Program-made: the position numbers and the translations under genes
Shown: piece by piece, positions 25,461 to 33,889 of the stretch
Layout: every line of letters begins with the position of its first letter
Numbering within the stretch: position 1 is the first letter of the stretch
NCBI RefSeq assembly: GCF_037327425.1
Contig: NZ_CP147846.1
Coordinates: 5,270,001-5,334,000, forward strand
DNA: 64,000 nucleotides
Origin: Rhodococcus sovatensis
GTDB taxonomy: Bacteria; Actinomycetota; Actinomycetes; Mycobacteriales; Mycobacteriaceae
Reading direction: 5' to 3'
The notes under the pieces: model-generated
What the model was told of the DNA's origin: nothing
The model's database searches: none
Seen by the model: the letters and a program-made list of their open reading frames with translations, nothing else

Positions 25461-27569
25461 TTAGGCCCCTGTGCGACGCCTGCTGGTCACTGCCGCAGCG
25501 TCGGTGTGCGACAGGCGTAGGACCAAAGCGATGGATTCGTCGACGTCGATTCCGACTATCCGGGCAAACCGCTGGCGAAGCCCGGCGAGCGCACCTGCGT
25601 AGCGCGCAGACAACTGCTCGAACTCGGACGGGCTCTGCGCGTAGAGAAACACCGGCGACGACGGATGCACTGCCAACCCGTGCGACTCGGCGGCGATCCA
25701 GAGGCGTTGCGTACCGGCGCCGCCTCGAACGAAGTCGGTTGCGGCGTTGCCGTCGACGATCGATACGGCGACAGCAGAACTGGATACCACGCGGTCGTAG
25801 CTGTCTTCCCCCAACGCGATACCCGCGTCCCAGTCTCCTAGTAGTTCCATCACATCGGATCTGCGCGAGACGTCCAGTTTGACCAGGTCCGTCGAATCCA
25901 GAGCGAGGGCAGCGACCTCGATTCCTGTGTCGGGATCGGGCTGCCCCGGCCACCTGAGCTCCGAGATCATCTCTGTATGAAGCGATTTCGTCAGGTAGCG
26001 AATGCGATCGGATTCGGCGATTATCTCGGCGATCTGTTGGATCGAGGACCGATCGGTGATGAGAGCTACCCGAACACCCTCGAGCACCGATGCGGCAGCG
26101 AGATCGGCCAGCACCTCGGGGTTCACCTCGCGTGGCGATCCCACGGTGCGATTCGTCGATCTCGACAGCAGTGCGTGGTAGTTCTTTGCCAGGCCCGGAT
26201 CAGTGCCTGCTCCCAGTTCGACGACGATGTCCACGGAGTCGCCGAGAGCTTCGACGGTCACGTCCCCGAGAACGCCGTGGTAGGCGGCTGCACTACGTGC
26301 GTTGTACAGCGCTGCACCGAGCGCGACATGACTGCCGCGATAGGCGACGTCCAGGCCCGAGGTTCGGTCGCGATCGAGCGCGAGACGGACCGATCCTCTT
26401 GTCGTGGTGACGGTCCAGGGTTGTACGTTTCCACCGGATGGTGCCCGGGTTGCGGCGTGCACGATCGCGGAGCGGGGACTGTCGAATTCCGGTTGTCCGT
26501 CGGAACTCCGGTTCTGTGCCGTCGGTTCGGCGGGGATGGTCGGCGGGGCCAGCAGATCGAGGTGTTCGTCGATGTGAATCCGCACGCGGCCGGAGTCGAG
26601 ACGTTGGCCGAGGCCGAATCTGCGTACTGCACCTGCAACCGAGGCCCCGCCGAGTCCGACTTCACTGCCCAACTGAGGCCACGTCGTTGTCGTGCGATCC
26701 ACCTCGATCATCGACGCTGCCATTCGCGCAGAGATATCCTCGGCACCGAGTAGAGCGAGCACGTAGGGAACCTTGTCGTGCGTCGACAGATTCGCGAGAG
26801 CACTGGACTGGACGTCGCCGAGTAGGCCGTGAAACAACGGTCGCTCGGGCTCGAGGTCGAACCTCTCGACATCGAGCAGCCCGCGGTCGCTCGTCTCCAT
26901 GATGACCGGTACGCCGAGTGCTCTGGCGCGTTCGCGCACCAGGATCTTCACGTCGAGCGAATCACATTCCTCGATCAGTAGATCGACTCCGTCGATGAAG
27001 CTGTCGGCGGTTTCCGCGGTCACCCCTCGGTCGTCGATCGTGACAGCAAGGTAGGGGTCGAGTTCGGCGATACGCCGGGCCGCGACGACGGGTTTGCTCA
27101 GCCCCAGATCGAGCAGTGTGGCTGGTATCCGGTTGAGGTTCGAGAGTTCGATCTCGTCGAAGTCGGCGAGACGCAGTGCGCCGCAGACGCCATCGAGTGC
27201 CAGTGCGTACGCGATCGCGTGGCCGACACTCAGTCCGACGATTCCGATCGTGGTCTCGGCCAACCGATCCTGTTCTTCCGCGGTGATCTTGTTGCGGTTG
27301 CGGTCGAGGCGGAGGCGCCGGAAGCTGCGTGGTCCCAGCGTCGCGACGACGGTTCGGCGCCACGGATAGTGGATCCACCTCATCGGCTCGTCGATGAGTT
27401 CTTGTGGGGGCGGTGGCGTCAGGCGAGACAGCCCGTCCCGTTGCTCGTCGAGTCGATCGAGGAACTCGATGACCGGGTCTTGTCGAAGACGGTCCAGTTC
27501 TATTCGGTCTGCGGGGTCGTTCTCGTCGAGCACCCGTGCGTTCCAGTCCAGCTGCGTACGATGTGTCAC
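25461..27569 (-). CDS. Rv1355c-type ThiF/E1-like and nitroreductase-like fusion
   Basis: A 702-aa protein. Residues about 85-330 form a ThiF/MoeB/E1 adenylation domain: nucleotide motif IGIVGLSVGHAIAYAL (about 108-123), DFDEIELSNLNR and LLIEECDSLDVK. Residues about 360-690 form a nitroreductase-like flavin domain (HAATRAPSGGNVQPW, then SHVALGAALYNARSAAAYHG). The mycobacterial relative Rv1355c has been called MoeY, but no catalytic cysteine pattern of MoeB is evident. The GTG at 27569 shares GTGA with the upstream stop. A dual adenylation/redox reaction is inferred; no substrate is known. Confidence 0.85.
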   Translation of the reverse strand: MTHRTQLDWNARVLDENDPADRIELDRLRQDPVIEFLDRLDEQRDGLSRLTPPPPQELIDEPMRWIHYPWRRTVVATLGPRSFRRLRLDRNRNKITAEEQDRLAETTIGIVGLSVGHAIAYALALDGVCGALRLADFDEIELSNLNRIPATLLDLGLSKPVVAARRIAELDPYLAVTIDDRGVTAETADSFIDGVDLLIEECDSLDVKILVRERARALGVPVIMETSDRGLLDVERFDLEPERPLFHGLLGDVQSSALANLSTHDKVPYVLALLGAEDISARMAASMIEVDRTTTTWPQLGSEVGLGGASVAGAVRRFGLGQRLDSGRVRIHIDEHLDLLAPPTIPAEPTAQNRSSDGQPEFDSPRSAIVHAATRAPSGGNVQPWTVTTTRGSVRLALDRDRTSGLDVAYRGSHVALGAALYNARSAAAYHGVLGDVTVEALGDSVDIVVELGAGTDPGLAKNYHALLSRSTNRTVGSPREVNPEVLADLAAASVLEGVRVALITDRSSIQQIAEIIAESDRIRYLTKSLHTEMISELRWPGQPDPDTGIEVAALALDSTDLVKLDVSRRSDVMELLGDWDAGIALGEDSYDRVVSSSAVAVSIVDGNAATDFVRGGAGTQRLWIAAESHGLAVHPSSPVFLYAQSPSEFEQLSARYAGALAGLRQRFARIVGIDVDESIALVLRLSHTDAAAVTSRRRTGA

Positions 27570-28321
27570 GATGCTTCGGCCTCCGTCGATGCGAGTTCTC
27601 GGCTCCGAAGCGACTCGACCGCGAAGGTGATCTGGGCGAGCTTTTCGGCTGTTGCGAACAGGGGAACAGTGTTCTGGTCCCACCAGATGATGCGGGTTCT
27701 GTAGCGGTCGTCCGGATAGGCGACGGCATCGATGTGGGTCGCCATCACGGCACCCGAGTCGAGATAGGGACCCACAGCGTGCTCTGCGCTGGTAGCGAGG
27801 GTGTGCCGGCAGCCCGATGCTGCGGCGACGAGGGATGCACCGATTGCGCCGAAGTAACCGGGCGCACCGTGTCGAGTACGGCCGACCGCGGACCAGACAG
27901 TCTTCATCTCGACGACACCGTTCGAGAGTCGGGCAGACACCATCCGTCGCAGAGCAGCCCTCCCGGTCCACGAACTGGACCATTCGATGTCGGCATGTGT
28001 CTCATTCGGTCTCGAGTAGGGCCCCTGTGCGCGTAGACCGCCGACGAGCTCGCCGGAGTCGTCGAGCGCAACCAGAAACATCGACGTCGTGGAGCCGTCG
28101 ACTATCCGGTCGTACTCCAGGGCTTTCTCCACACCGAAGTGCGAGTAGCTGCTCAGTGCCCCCTCGACGAACGACCGCCATAGGTTCGGTCGATGAGCAG
28201 GCGTCGTCGCGAGCACTGTGCACCGGAGCTCCGGGTCGTAGTAGCTCGAGTCCGACGTGATGCGAACGGGTCGCGGATGTGGTTCGCCGGCTCCCCGATC
28301 GAGCTCGGTGGTCGAATTCAT
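27566..28321 (-). CDS. Possible GNAT/FeeM-like acyltransferase
   Basis: A 251-aa protein translationally coupled to the ThiF-nitroreductase gene. The order of segments, VEKALEYDRIVDGSTTSMFL, then ELVGGLRAQGPY, IEWSSSWTGRAALRRMVSAR and VVEMKTVWSA, suits an autoinducer-synthase/FeeM-type N-acyltransferase fold, with a C-terminal YPDDRYRTRIIWWD motif. This is a structural guess, not a confident family match. First gene of the c-di-GMP operon, so its product may be an activated acyl or amino-acyl conjugate handled by the next enzyme. Confidence 0.55.
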   Translation of the reverse strand: MNSTTELDRGAGEPHPRPVRITSDSSYYDPELRCTVLATTPAHRPNLWRSFVEGALSSYSHFGVEKALEYDRIVDGSTTSMFLVALDDSGELVGGLRAQGPYSRPNETHADIEWSSSWTGRAALRRMVSARLSNGVVEMKTVWSAVGRTRHGAPGYFGAIGASLVAAASGCRHTLATSAEHAVGPYLDSGAVMATHIDAVAYPDDRYRTRIIWWDQNTVPLFATAEKLAQITFAVESLRSRELASTEAEAS

Positions 28322-28502
28322 GATTCGTCTCTCTGCTTACACCCCGTTTGTGAGGCGTTGGACATGGATCAAGATCATTATTGGGGCTCAGCACCGGAAA
28401 CGGGGCGTCGAAAGTTGTTGTTCTCCCGATGTGTACGCCGTTTTCGGCCGGGCACGCGGTGCCACGGGTACGTCGACGGCTCGGGCGCGCTAACCTTCCG
28501 CA

Positions 28503-29081
28503 GTGCTGCTTTCCGACCGCGACATCCGTGCTGAAGTGTCCGCCGGCAACCTGGGTATCGAGCCCTTCGATGCATCGATGGTGCAACCGTCGAGCGTCGA
28601 TGTACGGCTCGACAAGCTCTTTCGGGTGTTCAACAACACCCGCTACACGCACATCGACCCGTCGAAGCAGCAGGACGAGTTGACCTCGCTCGTCGAACCG
28701 GCCGAGAGTGAACCGTTCGTTCTGCACCCAGGGGAGTTCGTACTCGGATCCACGCTCGAGCTGACAACGCTGCCCGACTACTTGGCGGGACGCCTGGAAG
28801 GCAAGAGTTCGCTCGGCCGCCTCGGGTTGTTGACGCACTCGACGGCGGGCTTCATCGACCCGGGATTCAGCGGCCACATCACGTTGGAACTGTCGAACGT
28901 GGCAAACCTGCCGATCACGCTGTGGCCGGGAATGAAGATCGGACAGCTGTGTCTGTTCAAGCTGTCGAGCCCGTCCGAACACCCCTACGGCAGCGCGCAG
29001 GTGGGCTCGAAATATCAGGGCCAGCGTGGACCGACACCGTCGAAGGCTTACCTGAACTTCGTCCAGTCTCCGGTGAACTGA
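28503..29081 (+). CDS. dcd: dCTP deaminase, bifunctional dUTP-forming/dUMP-forming type
   Basis: A 192-aa trimeric deaminase. Catalytic loop [27 protein letters not shown] contains the nucleophilic glutamate after [17 protein letters not shown]; start [11 protein letters not shown] and [10 protein letters not shown] are family-standard. Length and sequence match the actinobacterial enzyme that converts dCTP directly to dUMP, sparing free dUTP. Start is GTG at 28503. Single gene; the Hsp70-like cluster follows on the same strand after 108 bases. Confidence 0.95.
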   Translation: MLLSDRDIRAEVSAGNLGIEPFDASMVQPSSVDVRLDKLFRVFNNTRYTHIDPSKQQDELTSLVEPAESEPFVLHPGEFVLGSTLELTTLPDYLAGRLEGKSSLGRLGLLTHSTAGFIDPGFSGHITLELSNVANLPITLWPGMKIGQLCLFKLSSPSEHPYGSAQVGSKYQGQRGPTPSKAYLNFVQSPVN

Positions 29082-29189
29082 TCGGTCCATCGGTCGGTTT
29101 ATAGCCCGTTACCGCGACAAGAATCTGGTTTCAGCGCTAAAGTAGTCCCTTGCCGAATGTGGGTTGGGGCCTACCGGAGCGAGGTTCTC

Positions 29190-30635
29190 GTGTCAGCCGT
29201 TCTCGGCGCATCGCTTGGTGTGAGTGGAATCCGCACAGTGTCCACGGACCTGACTGTGTATCCGCCGCGCAGCAGCGAGTCGAAAGTTCAGATACCCGAG
29301 TCCTCTGCGGACCCGTGGGGATCGGTGACCTGGGCCGTTCATCGTTTCGCTCGGGAGAGCATCGGCACGGACGCGACGCCCGTGCTGGCGCTGCGCGAGA
29401 AGAACCCGACGGAGGCGTACGGCGTCGAACACTACGACGGGCTGGCACTCGTCTCGGACCTCGGCGCGCAGATCGGTGCTTTGCAGGAAGCCGGCGAACT
29501 GGCCGGTGAGCAGACCGTTGCCCTGTTCGACGTCGGCGCAGGCGGGGTCACGGTGTCGATCGTGGATCGCGAAACGGGTCACGTGCACGGCTCGCGGCGC
29601 AGCGCTGTGTTCTCCGGCGATGGATGCGACGCCGCGCTGTCGACCTTTCTGATGGACAACTACGGCCTGGGGCGGGCGTTGGAAGAAACCGCCCGCGATC
29701 TACTGGTCGAGACGGTCTGCTCGGCCAAGGAACGGTTGTCGACACTCACCGCTGTCGAGATTGCCGGTCCGTTCATCTCGGGCGGTGTCGTGCTCTACCG
29801 ATCGCAACTGGACGAGCTCGTCCGCGAGAGCGTCTACGACGCCGTCACGCTCGCTGCCTCGATGATCGCCGACGTCCCGCGTGTCGACGCCGTGTTCGCC
29901 GTCGGCGGCGGTGCGAACATGCAGATCGTCCGTCAGTCGCTGATCGACGGTTTGTCGGTGCCGGTGTTCGTCCCTCGCGAGCCCGAACTGCTCGCCGCGC
30001 GGGGGGCCGCGGGGATGGCACGCGACTTCGCCCGATCCACCGTTCCCGCTACCGCCCCCGCTGTGCGCCCACGGCACAGTGATACCTCCTCGCGTCGACT
30101 CACCAGGATTCGAGGGTCGCGATACCTCGGCGGAGCCATGGTCGCCCTGGTGGCCGGAGGAGTGGGCGTGTCGATCGCGGCAGCCTCGAGCAGCGACACC
30201 GACCCGACGCCGGGGATCGTCTATTCACCGGTCATCACGTCCTCGCAGGCCGAGGTGAGCCCGTCCGCACCAACGGTCGCCCCGTCACCCACACCTCTTC
30301 CTGTGACCACCACGACAGAGGCTCCAGAGTCGACGGAGTCCGAATCGGGCAGCACGTCGCAGAGCACGTCGGCGAACGTCCCCACCAGCGACAGCGCCAG
30401 GACTGATCGACGCCGGAACGAGACGACCACCACCGCGTCACCGGACCCAACGACCAGCACGAAGCCGACGCGGACGAAAGACACCGATTCCGCCTCGCCG
30501 ACCAACCCGACCTCGCCGAGTATTCCGACGACAAGCAAGGCACCGCCCACGACAAGCCAGGCGCCCACGACGAGCAAGCCTGCCTCGGCCACGAACTCGC
30601 CGACCCGCACAAGGAGCACATCGCACCCAGGTTGA
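29190..30635 (+). CDS. Hsp70/actin-like ATPase with membrane anchor and Thr/Pro tail
   Basis: About 481 aa in three parts. N-terminal ATPase (about 1-285): phosphate-1 LGASLGVSGIR, phosphate-2 VALFDVGAGGVTVSIVD, GDGCDAAL, CSAKERLST and adenosine motif VFAVGGGANMQI, the Hsp70 nucleotide-binding order. Then one membrane span (GGAMVALVAGGVGVSIAAA, about 317-335) and a 140-residue Ser/Thr/Pro-rich, low-complexity tail. No Hsp70 substrate-binding domain. GTG at 29190 (GAGG upstream) fits the start of the two paralogues better than the ATG-like start at 29157. Related in form to type VII secretion-associated Hsp70-like proteins; role unknown. Confidence 0.72.
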   Translation: MSAVLGASLGVSGIRTVSTDLTVYPPRSSESKVQIPESSADPWGSVTWAVHRFARESIGTDATPVLALREKNPTEAYGVEHYDGLALVSDLGAQIGALQEAGELAGEQTVALFDVGAGGVTVSIVDRETGHVHGSRRSAVFSGDGCDAALSTFLMDNYGLGRALEETARDLLVETVCSAKERLSTLTAVEIAGPFISGGVVLYRSQLDELVRESVYDAVTLAASMIADVPRVDAVFAVGGGANMQIVRQSLIDGLSVPVFVPREPELLAARGAAGMARDFARSTVPATAPAVRPRHSDTSSRRLTRIRGSRYLGGAMVALVAGGVGVSIAAASSSDTDPTPGIVYSPVITSSQAEVSPSAPTVAPSPTPLPVTTTTEAPESTESESGSTSQSTSANVPTSDSARTDRRRNETTTTASPDPTTSTKPTRTKDTDSASPTNPTSPSIPTTSKAPPTTSQAPTTSKPASATNSPTRTRSTSHPG

Positions 30636-30704
30636 CGCGGAATTTTCTGGGCCGGCTCTGGCGTCTTCTGCCGCGCGTTCATGTCCGTCCGGCAGACTTG
30701 GCGG

Positions 30705-32153
30705 ATGGTTTCGATACAGACCGAACGCGAGGACAAGTTCGATGTGGACTCAGACTTCATCCTGCCTGCGGATGACCAGCTAGTCCCGAATGGAGGGTCG
30801 GCCGAGACGTCGGAGGTGGAGCTCGTGAGCACCTACTTCGACACCGAGGATCTCGACCTTCTGCAGCGAGGGATCACCGTGCGTCGCCGCCGAGGTGACG
30901 CCGACACCGGCTGGCACGCGAAAGTGCCCGCAGACAAGGCGCGCACCGAAATTCGTCTTCCGCTCGGATCGGGTGAGGACGCGTCCGTTCCGGACGAGCT
31001 CGCAGGCCTCCTCGTCGGTGTGTCGCTAGGAAAGCAACTGGGTCCGGTTGCGACGTTGACATCGCTGCGTCGGCTGCACGTATTGGCGGATCGGGACGGC
31101 GGCGTCGTGGCCGAACTCGCTGACGACAGTGTGACCGTCGATCTGCCGGGTGCAGACGGCCACACGTGGCGGGAGGTGGAAGTCGAACTGGGCCCAGCGG
31201 GGTCGGAATCGGTGCTGAAACAGGTCGGAAAAATACTCCAGGCCGCCGGGGCACGGCCCGGATCGCATCCGTCGAAGTTCCACCGCGCTGTGCGCTCCTC
31301 GGCGGAGCCCGTCCATACGGGCACGATCGGGTTGGTTGCGGACTATCTGAACGAGCAGACGCAGGCCATCTTCGCCGGCGACGTCTATCTCCGGCGTGGG
31401 ATGGATCCAATCCACTCGACCAGGGTGGCGATTCGGCGCTACCGAAGCACGATCCGAGTGTTCGGGGATATGTTCGACGAGGGCCGAGCGTCCGTGTTGG
31501 ACACCGAACTCTCCTGGTATGCAGGGCTACTCGGTGAGGTCCGCGATCGTCAGGTGCAGCGCGCGCGATTCGCCGAATCGTTGAGTGAACTACCCGACTA
31601 CCTGGTGCTGGGACCGGTCGCCGCGCGGATCGAGAACGATCTCCTCGCCGAGCAGCTCAGATTTCGGGCAGTCGTGGCTACCGAACTCGACGGGGAGCGA
31701 TACCGCGCGTTGTTGGAAGAACTCGCCGAATGGGCCCGTGGTCTTCCGCTCGCTCCTGTCGCGTCGAAGATCGACGACGACGATCTCGACGCACTGGCCC
31801 GCAAGGCAGGCAAGAAGGCGAGAAAGCGCGTGGCTGCTGCAACATCGAGCGCGGAGGACGAGGCATTGCACCGAGCGCGCAAGGCTGGCAAACGGGCACG
31901 GTATGCCGCGGAGCTGGTCAAGCCCATCGTCGGCAAGAAGGAAGCGAAAGCACGAATAGCGCGCTACACCAACGTCCAGGAAATTCTGGGAGAGCATCAG
32001 GACGCAGTCGTGGCAGCTGCGACGCTGCTGGAGTTGGGCCGAAAGGCGGGCGTCACTCCCGGTGAGAACGGCTTCACGTTCGGGTTGCTGTACGCCCAAG
32101 AGGTCCACGCGGCAGCGGCCGCACGGGCAGCGATGACGGCGGCCGACTCGTAG
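30705..32153 (+). CDS. CYTH-CHAD domain protein
   Basis: About 482 aa. CYTH triphosphate-tunnel domain (1-190): opening EREDKFDVD is the ExExK motif variant, followed by YFDTEDLDLLQRGITVRRRRG and KARTEIRLPL. CHAD domain (about 205-475): RGMDPIHSTRVAIRRYRSTIRVF and the later EALHRARKAGKRARYAAEL and HQDAVV helices, rich in conserved histidines and arginines that bind polyphosphate. Such fusions hydrolyse or bind polyphosphate/triphosphate. An upstream ATG (30681) would add 8 residues. Sits between two Hsp70-like genes. Confidence 0.88.
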   Translation: MVSIQTEREDKFDVDSDFILPADDQLVPNGGSAETSEVELVSTYFDTEDLDLLQRGITVRRRRGDADTGWHAKVPADKARTEIRLPLGSGEDASVPDELAGLLVGVSLGKQLGPVATLTSLRRLHVLADRDGGVVAELADDSVTVDLPGADGHTWREVEVELGPAGSESVLKQVGKILQAAGARPGSHPSKFHRAVRSSAEPVHTGTIGLVADYLNEQTQAIFAGDVYLRRGMDPIHSTRVAIRRYRSTIRVFGDMFDEGRASVLDTELSWYAGLLGEVRDRQVQRARFAESLSELPDYLVLGPVAARIENDLLAEQLRFRAVVATELDGERYRALLEELAEWARGLPLAPVASKIDDDDLDALARKAGKKARKRVAAATSSAEDEALHRARKAGKRARYAAELVKPIVGKKEAKARIARYTNVQEILGEHQDAVVAAATLLELGRKAGVTPGENGFTFGLLYAQEVHAAAAARAAMTAADS

Positions 32154-32257
32154 GAGTACGAATTTTTCAGCGGACGAGTACTCTGATCGCCGGAGAAACC
32201 GACTGATCGCCCGAATTCGGGCGGAGCTCACGTGCAACCGAGGGGAGTGCGAGCGGT

Positions 32258-33157
32258 ATGCACATTGCGCTTGGCGTGCACGTGAGTACGCACGAGGCCA
32301 CTGCGTCACTCGTGGAGATCACCCTCCCCGAACTCGGTCCTATCTGCTCGCGCACGGTCGATGTTGCCGCTGCACCGGGAGGAGTCGGCGGAGCGGTGTC
32401 CGCCGCCCTCGGCTTCATGCGGGTCCAAGCGATGCAGAACCAGCTCACGGTCCTCGGCGGAGTAGTCGTCTGCGAGAGCGCGGCGCAGCGTGAGATCGTC
32501 GCCCGCGCACTCGCCGAGGTGGAACTCGATCCGCCGCCGGTGATCGACATCTTCGACGAGCGTCTGTCCGCAGAGTTCACGCCCGACGTGGCGGCAGCCC
32601 TGCTGTTCGGGCAGCTCGGACCTGTCGTTGCGCCAGTGCACGTCTACCGAGAGCAACATCGGGGGATATGGCCGGTCGCCGCGGTCGGCGCCTGTGTCTT
32701 GGCGGCCCTGGGAGGCGTTACCGCGTGGGCGATGACGTCGCAGCCTGCGCCTGCGGGTGAACTCGTCACGACGTCGGAGATGGTGTACCCGACCTCCGAC
32801 GCGCCGGGGGCCACCGACAGTGCGGCCACTGTCGGTGCCGTGTCCGCGACCACCAGCGCGGATCGAACCCGCCCGGATGCAGTTCCCGACGTGATGCCGG
32901 CGGACGTCGTGGTCATGCCGCCGGCCGCTACCGAGCCCGTGTTCGAGCGCTATCCGGAGTCGGACGTGCAGATCACGTCGGAGCCGATCGAGACGACCGA
33001 TCCGTCGACCACTGCAGAGGCCACCACAGAGCCGGACAAGCCGACGAGGCCGGACCGGCCGAAACCGACGACCGAGCCGAAACCGACGACCGAGCCGGAG
33101 CCGACGCCTGAGCCGACGACCGAGCCTGAGCTCGAGCCGTCGGAATCCGCGGGATAG
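32258..33157 (+). CDS. Truncated Hsp70-like domain with membrane span and acidic Pro/Thr tail
   Basis: A 299-aa protein. The first 125 residues start like the neighbouring Hsp70-like ATPases (MHIALGVHVSTHEATASLVE) but the phosphate-2 and adenosine motifs are missing, so nucleotide hydrolysis is unlikely. A span follows at about 133-155 (WPVAAVGACVLAALGGVTAW), then a long outer tail ending in repeats of KPTTEP and PTPEP. GAGGGGAG precedes the ATG. It may be a regulatory or scaffold relative of the two ATPases (inference). Confidence 0.6.
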   Translation: MHIALGVHVSTHEATASLVEITLPELGPICSRTVDVAAAPGGVGGAVSAALGFMRVQAMQNQLTVLGGVVVCESAAQREIVARALAEVELDPPPVIDIFDERLSAEFTPDVAAALLFGQLGPVVAPVHVYREQHRGIWPVAAVGACVLAALGGVTAWAMTSQPAPAGELVTTSEMVYPTSDAPGATDSAATVGAVSATTSADRTRPDAVPDVMPADVVVMPPAATEPVFERYPESDVQITSEPIETTDPSTTAEATTEPDKPTRPDRPKPTTEPKPTTEPEPTPEPTTEPELEPSESAG

Positions 33158-33491
33158 ACCGCATGCCGGTCCCCGTGAGTTCGTACTGCCGATAGGCCTC
33201 ACTACCCCGTCTCGGGTGGCGTGATTACGTAGCAATTCGGTTGTGTGAACCGCGTGTGAATTATCTCGAGAGTAGTGAATTGTCACCGAATTCCGGTGGC
33301 CCGGTGGCGGAATACAGGGCTACCATCGGTCGCATGATCCTCGGTGGTGAACGACCTCGGCTACCCGCCGGGCTCGAGCCGCACGTGTGTTGTATGCGTT
33401 GTTCGTAACTCGGCATCGTTCTCTACGGCGCATTCTCGAAGTTGTTGTTACCGACGCACATTCACTCTCTCAAGGATTGCAGGTAGGCTCG
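33158..33491. other. 334-base spacer ahead of the ANTAR gene
   Basis: No gene is seen. An in-frame extension of the ANTAR gene back to 33387 is possible but has no ribosome binding site or domain. A short AT-poor inverted element around 33280-33300 is weak. The promoter of the ANTAR gene should be here. Confidence 0.4.
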
Positions 33492-33752
33492 ATGGACGAT
33501 TCTCGAACAAGTATCGATTGGGCGGTCGGGGTTCTCATTGCATTACGGGGATATTCCCCGGAACAGGCATTCGAAGAATTGGTCTCGCATAGTTACACGT
33601 TCGATGTCAGCTTGTTGCACTCGGCGCGCTCGCTTGTTGCAGCTGCACGAGAAATTGCAGTCGATTCACTGCCTGTGGATGCCACCGAACGTGAGTGGGG
33701 CGGACTGCTCGCCGAGCGGCGTCCAGTGGCGCGCGTCGACAACGTCGCCTGA
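33492..33752 (+). CDS. Stand-alone ANTAR domain protein
   Basis: An 86-aa protein that is almost only an ANTAR domain: RTSIDWAVGVLIALRGYSPE (helices 1-2), QAFEELVSHSYTFDVSLLHS and VAAAREI. ANTAR domains bind paired RNA hexaloops and prevent transcription termination. There is no receiver, GAF or kinase domain. ATG at 33492 follows AGGTAGG. Flanked by two Hsp70-like genes on the same strand, suggesting control of, or by, that cluster. Confidence 0.75.
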   Translation: MDDSRTSIDWAVGVLIALRGYSPEQAFEELVSHSYTFDVSLLHSARSLVAAAREIAVDSLPVDATEREWGGLLAERRPVARVDNVA

Positions 33753-33889
33753 CGCCCGCCGCCGGTGCGCGTCGCGTCGACATAAACAAACCAAAAGACT
33801 GCAAAATATGGTTTTGACCTACCCAATGCTCGATTTCGACGCTATCATTCACTGAAGTCGAATCGGTAGGGGTAAAGGTCGAGGAAGCC

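Noticed and set aside
25461..27983. Longer 840-residue form of the ThiF-nitroreductase protein
   Set aside because: The extra N-terminus is read from the overlapping acyltransferase-like gene in another frame; the GTGA overlap at 27569 gives a better start.
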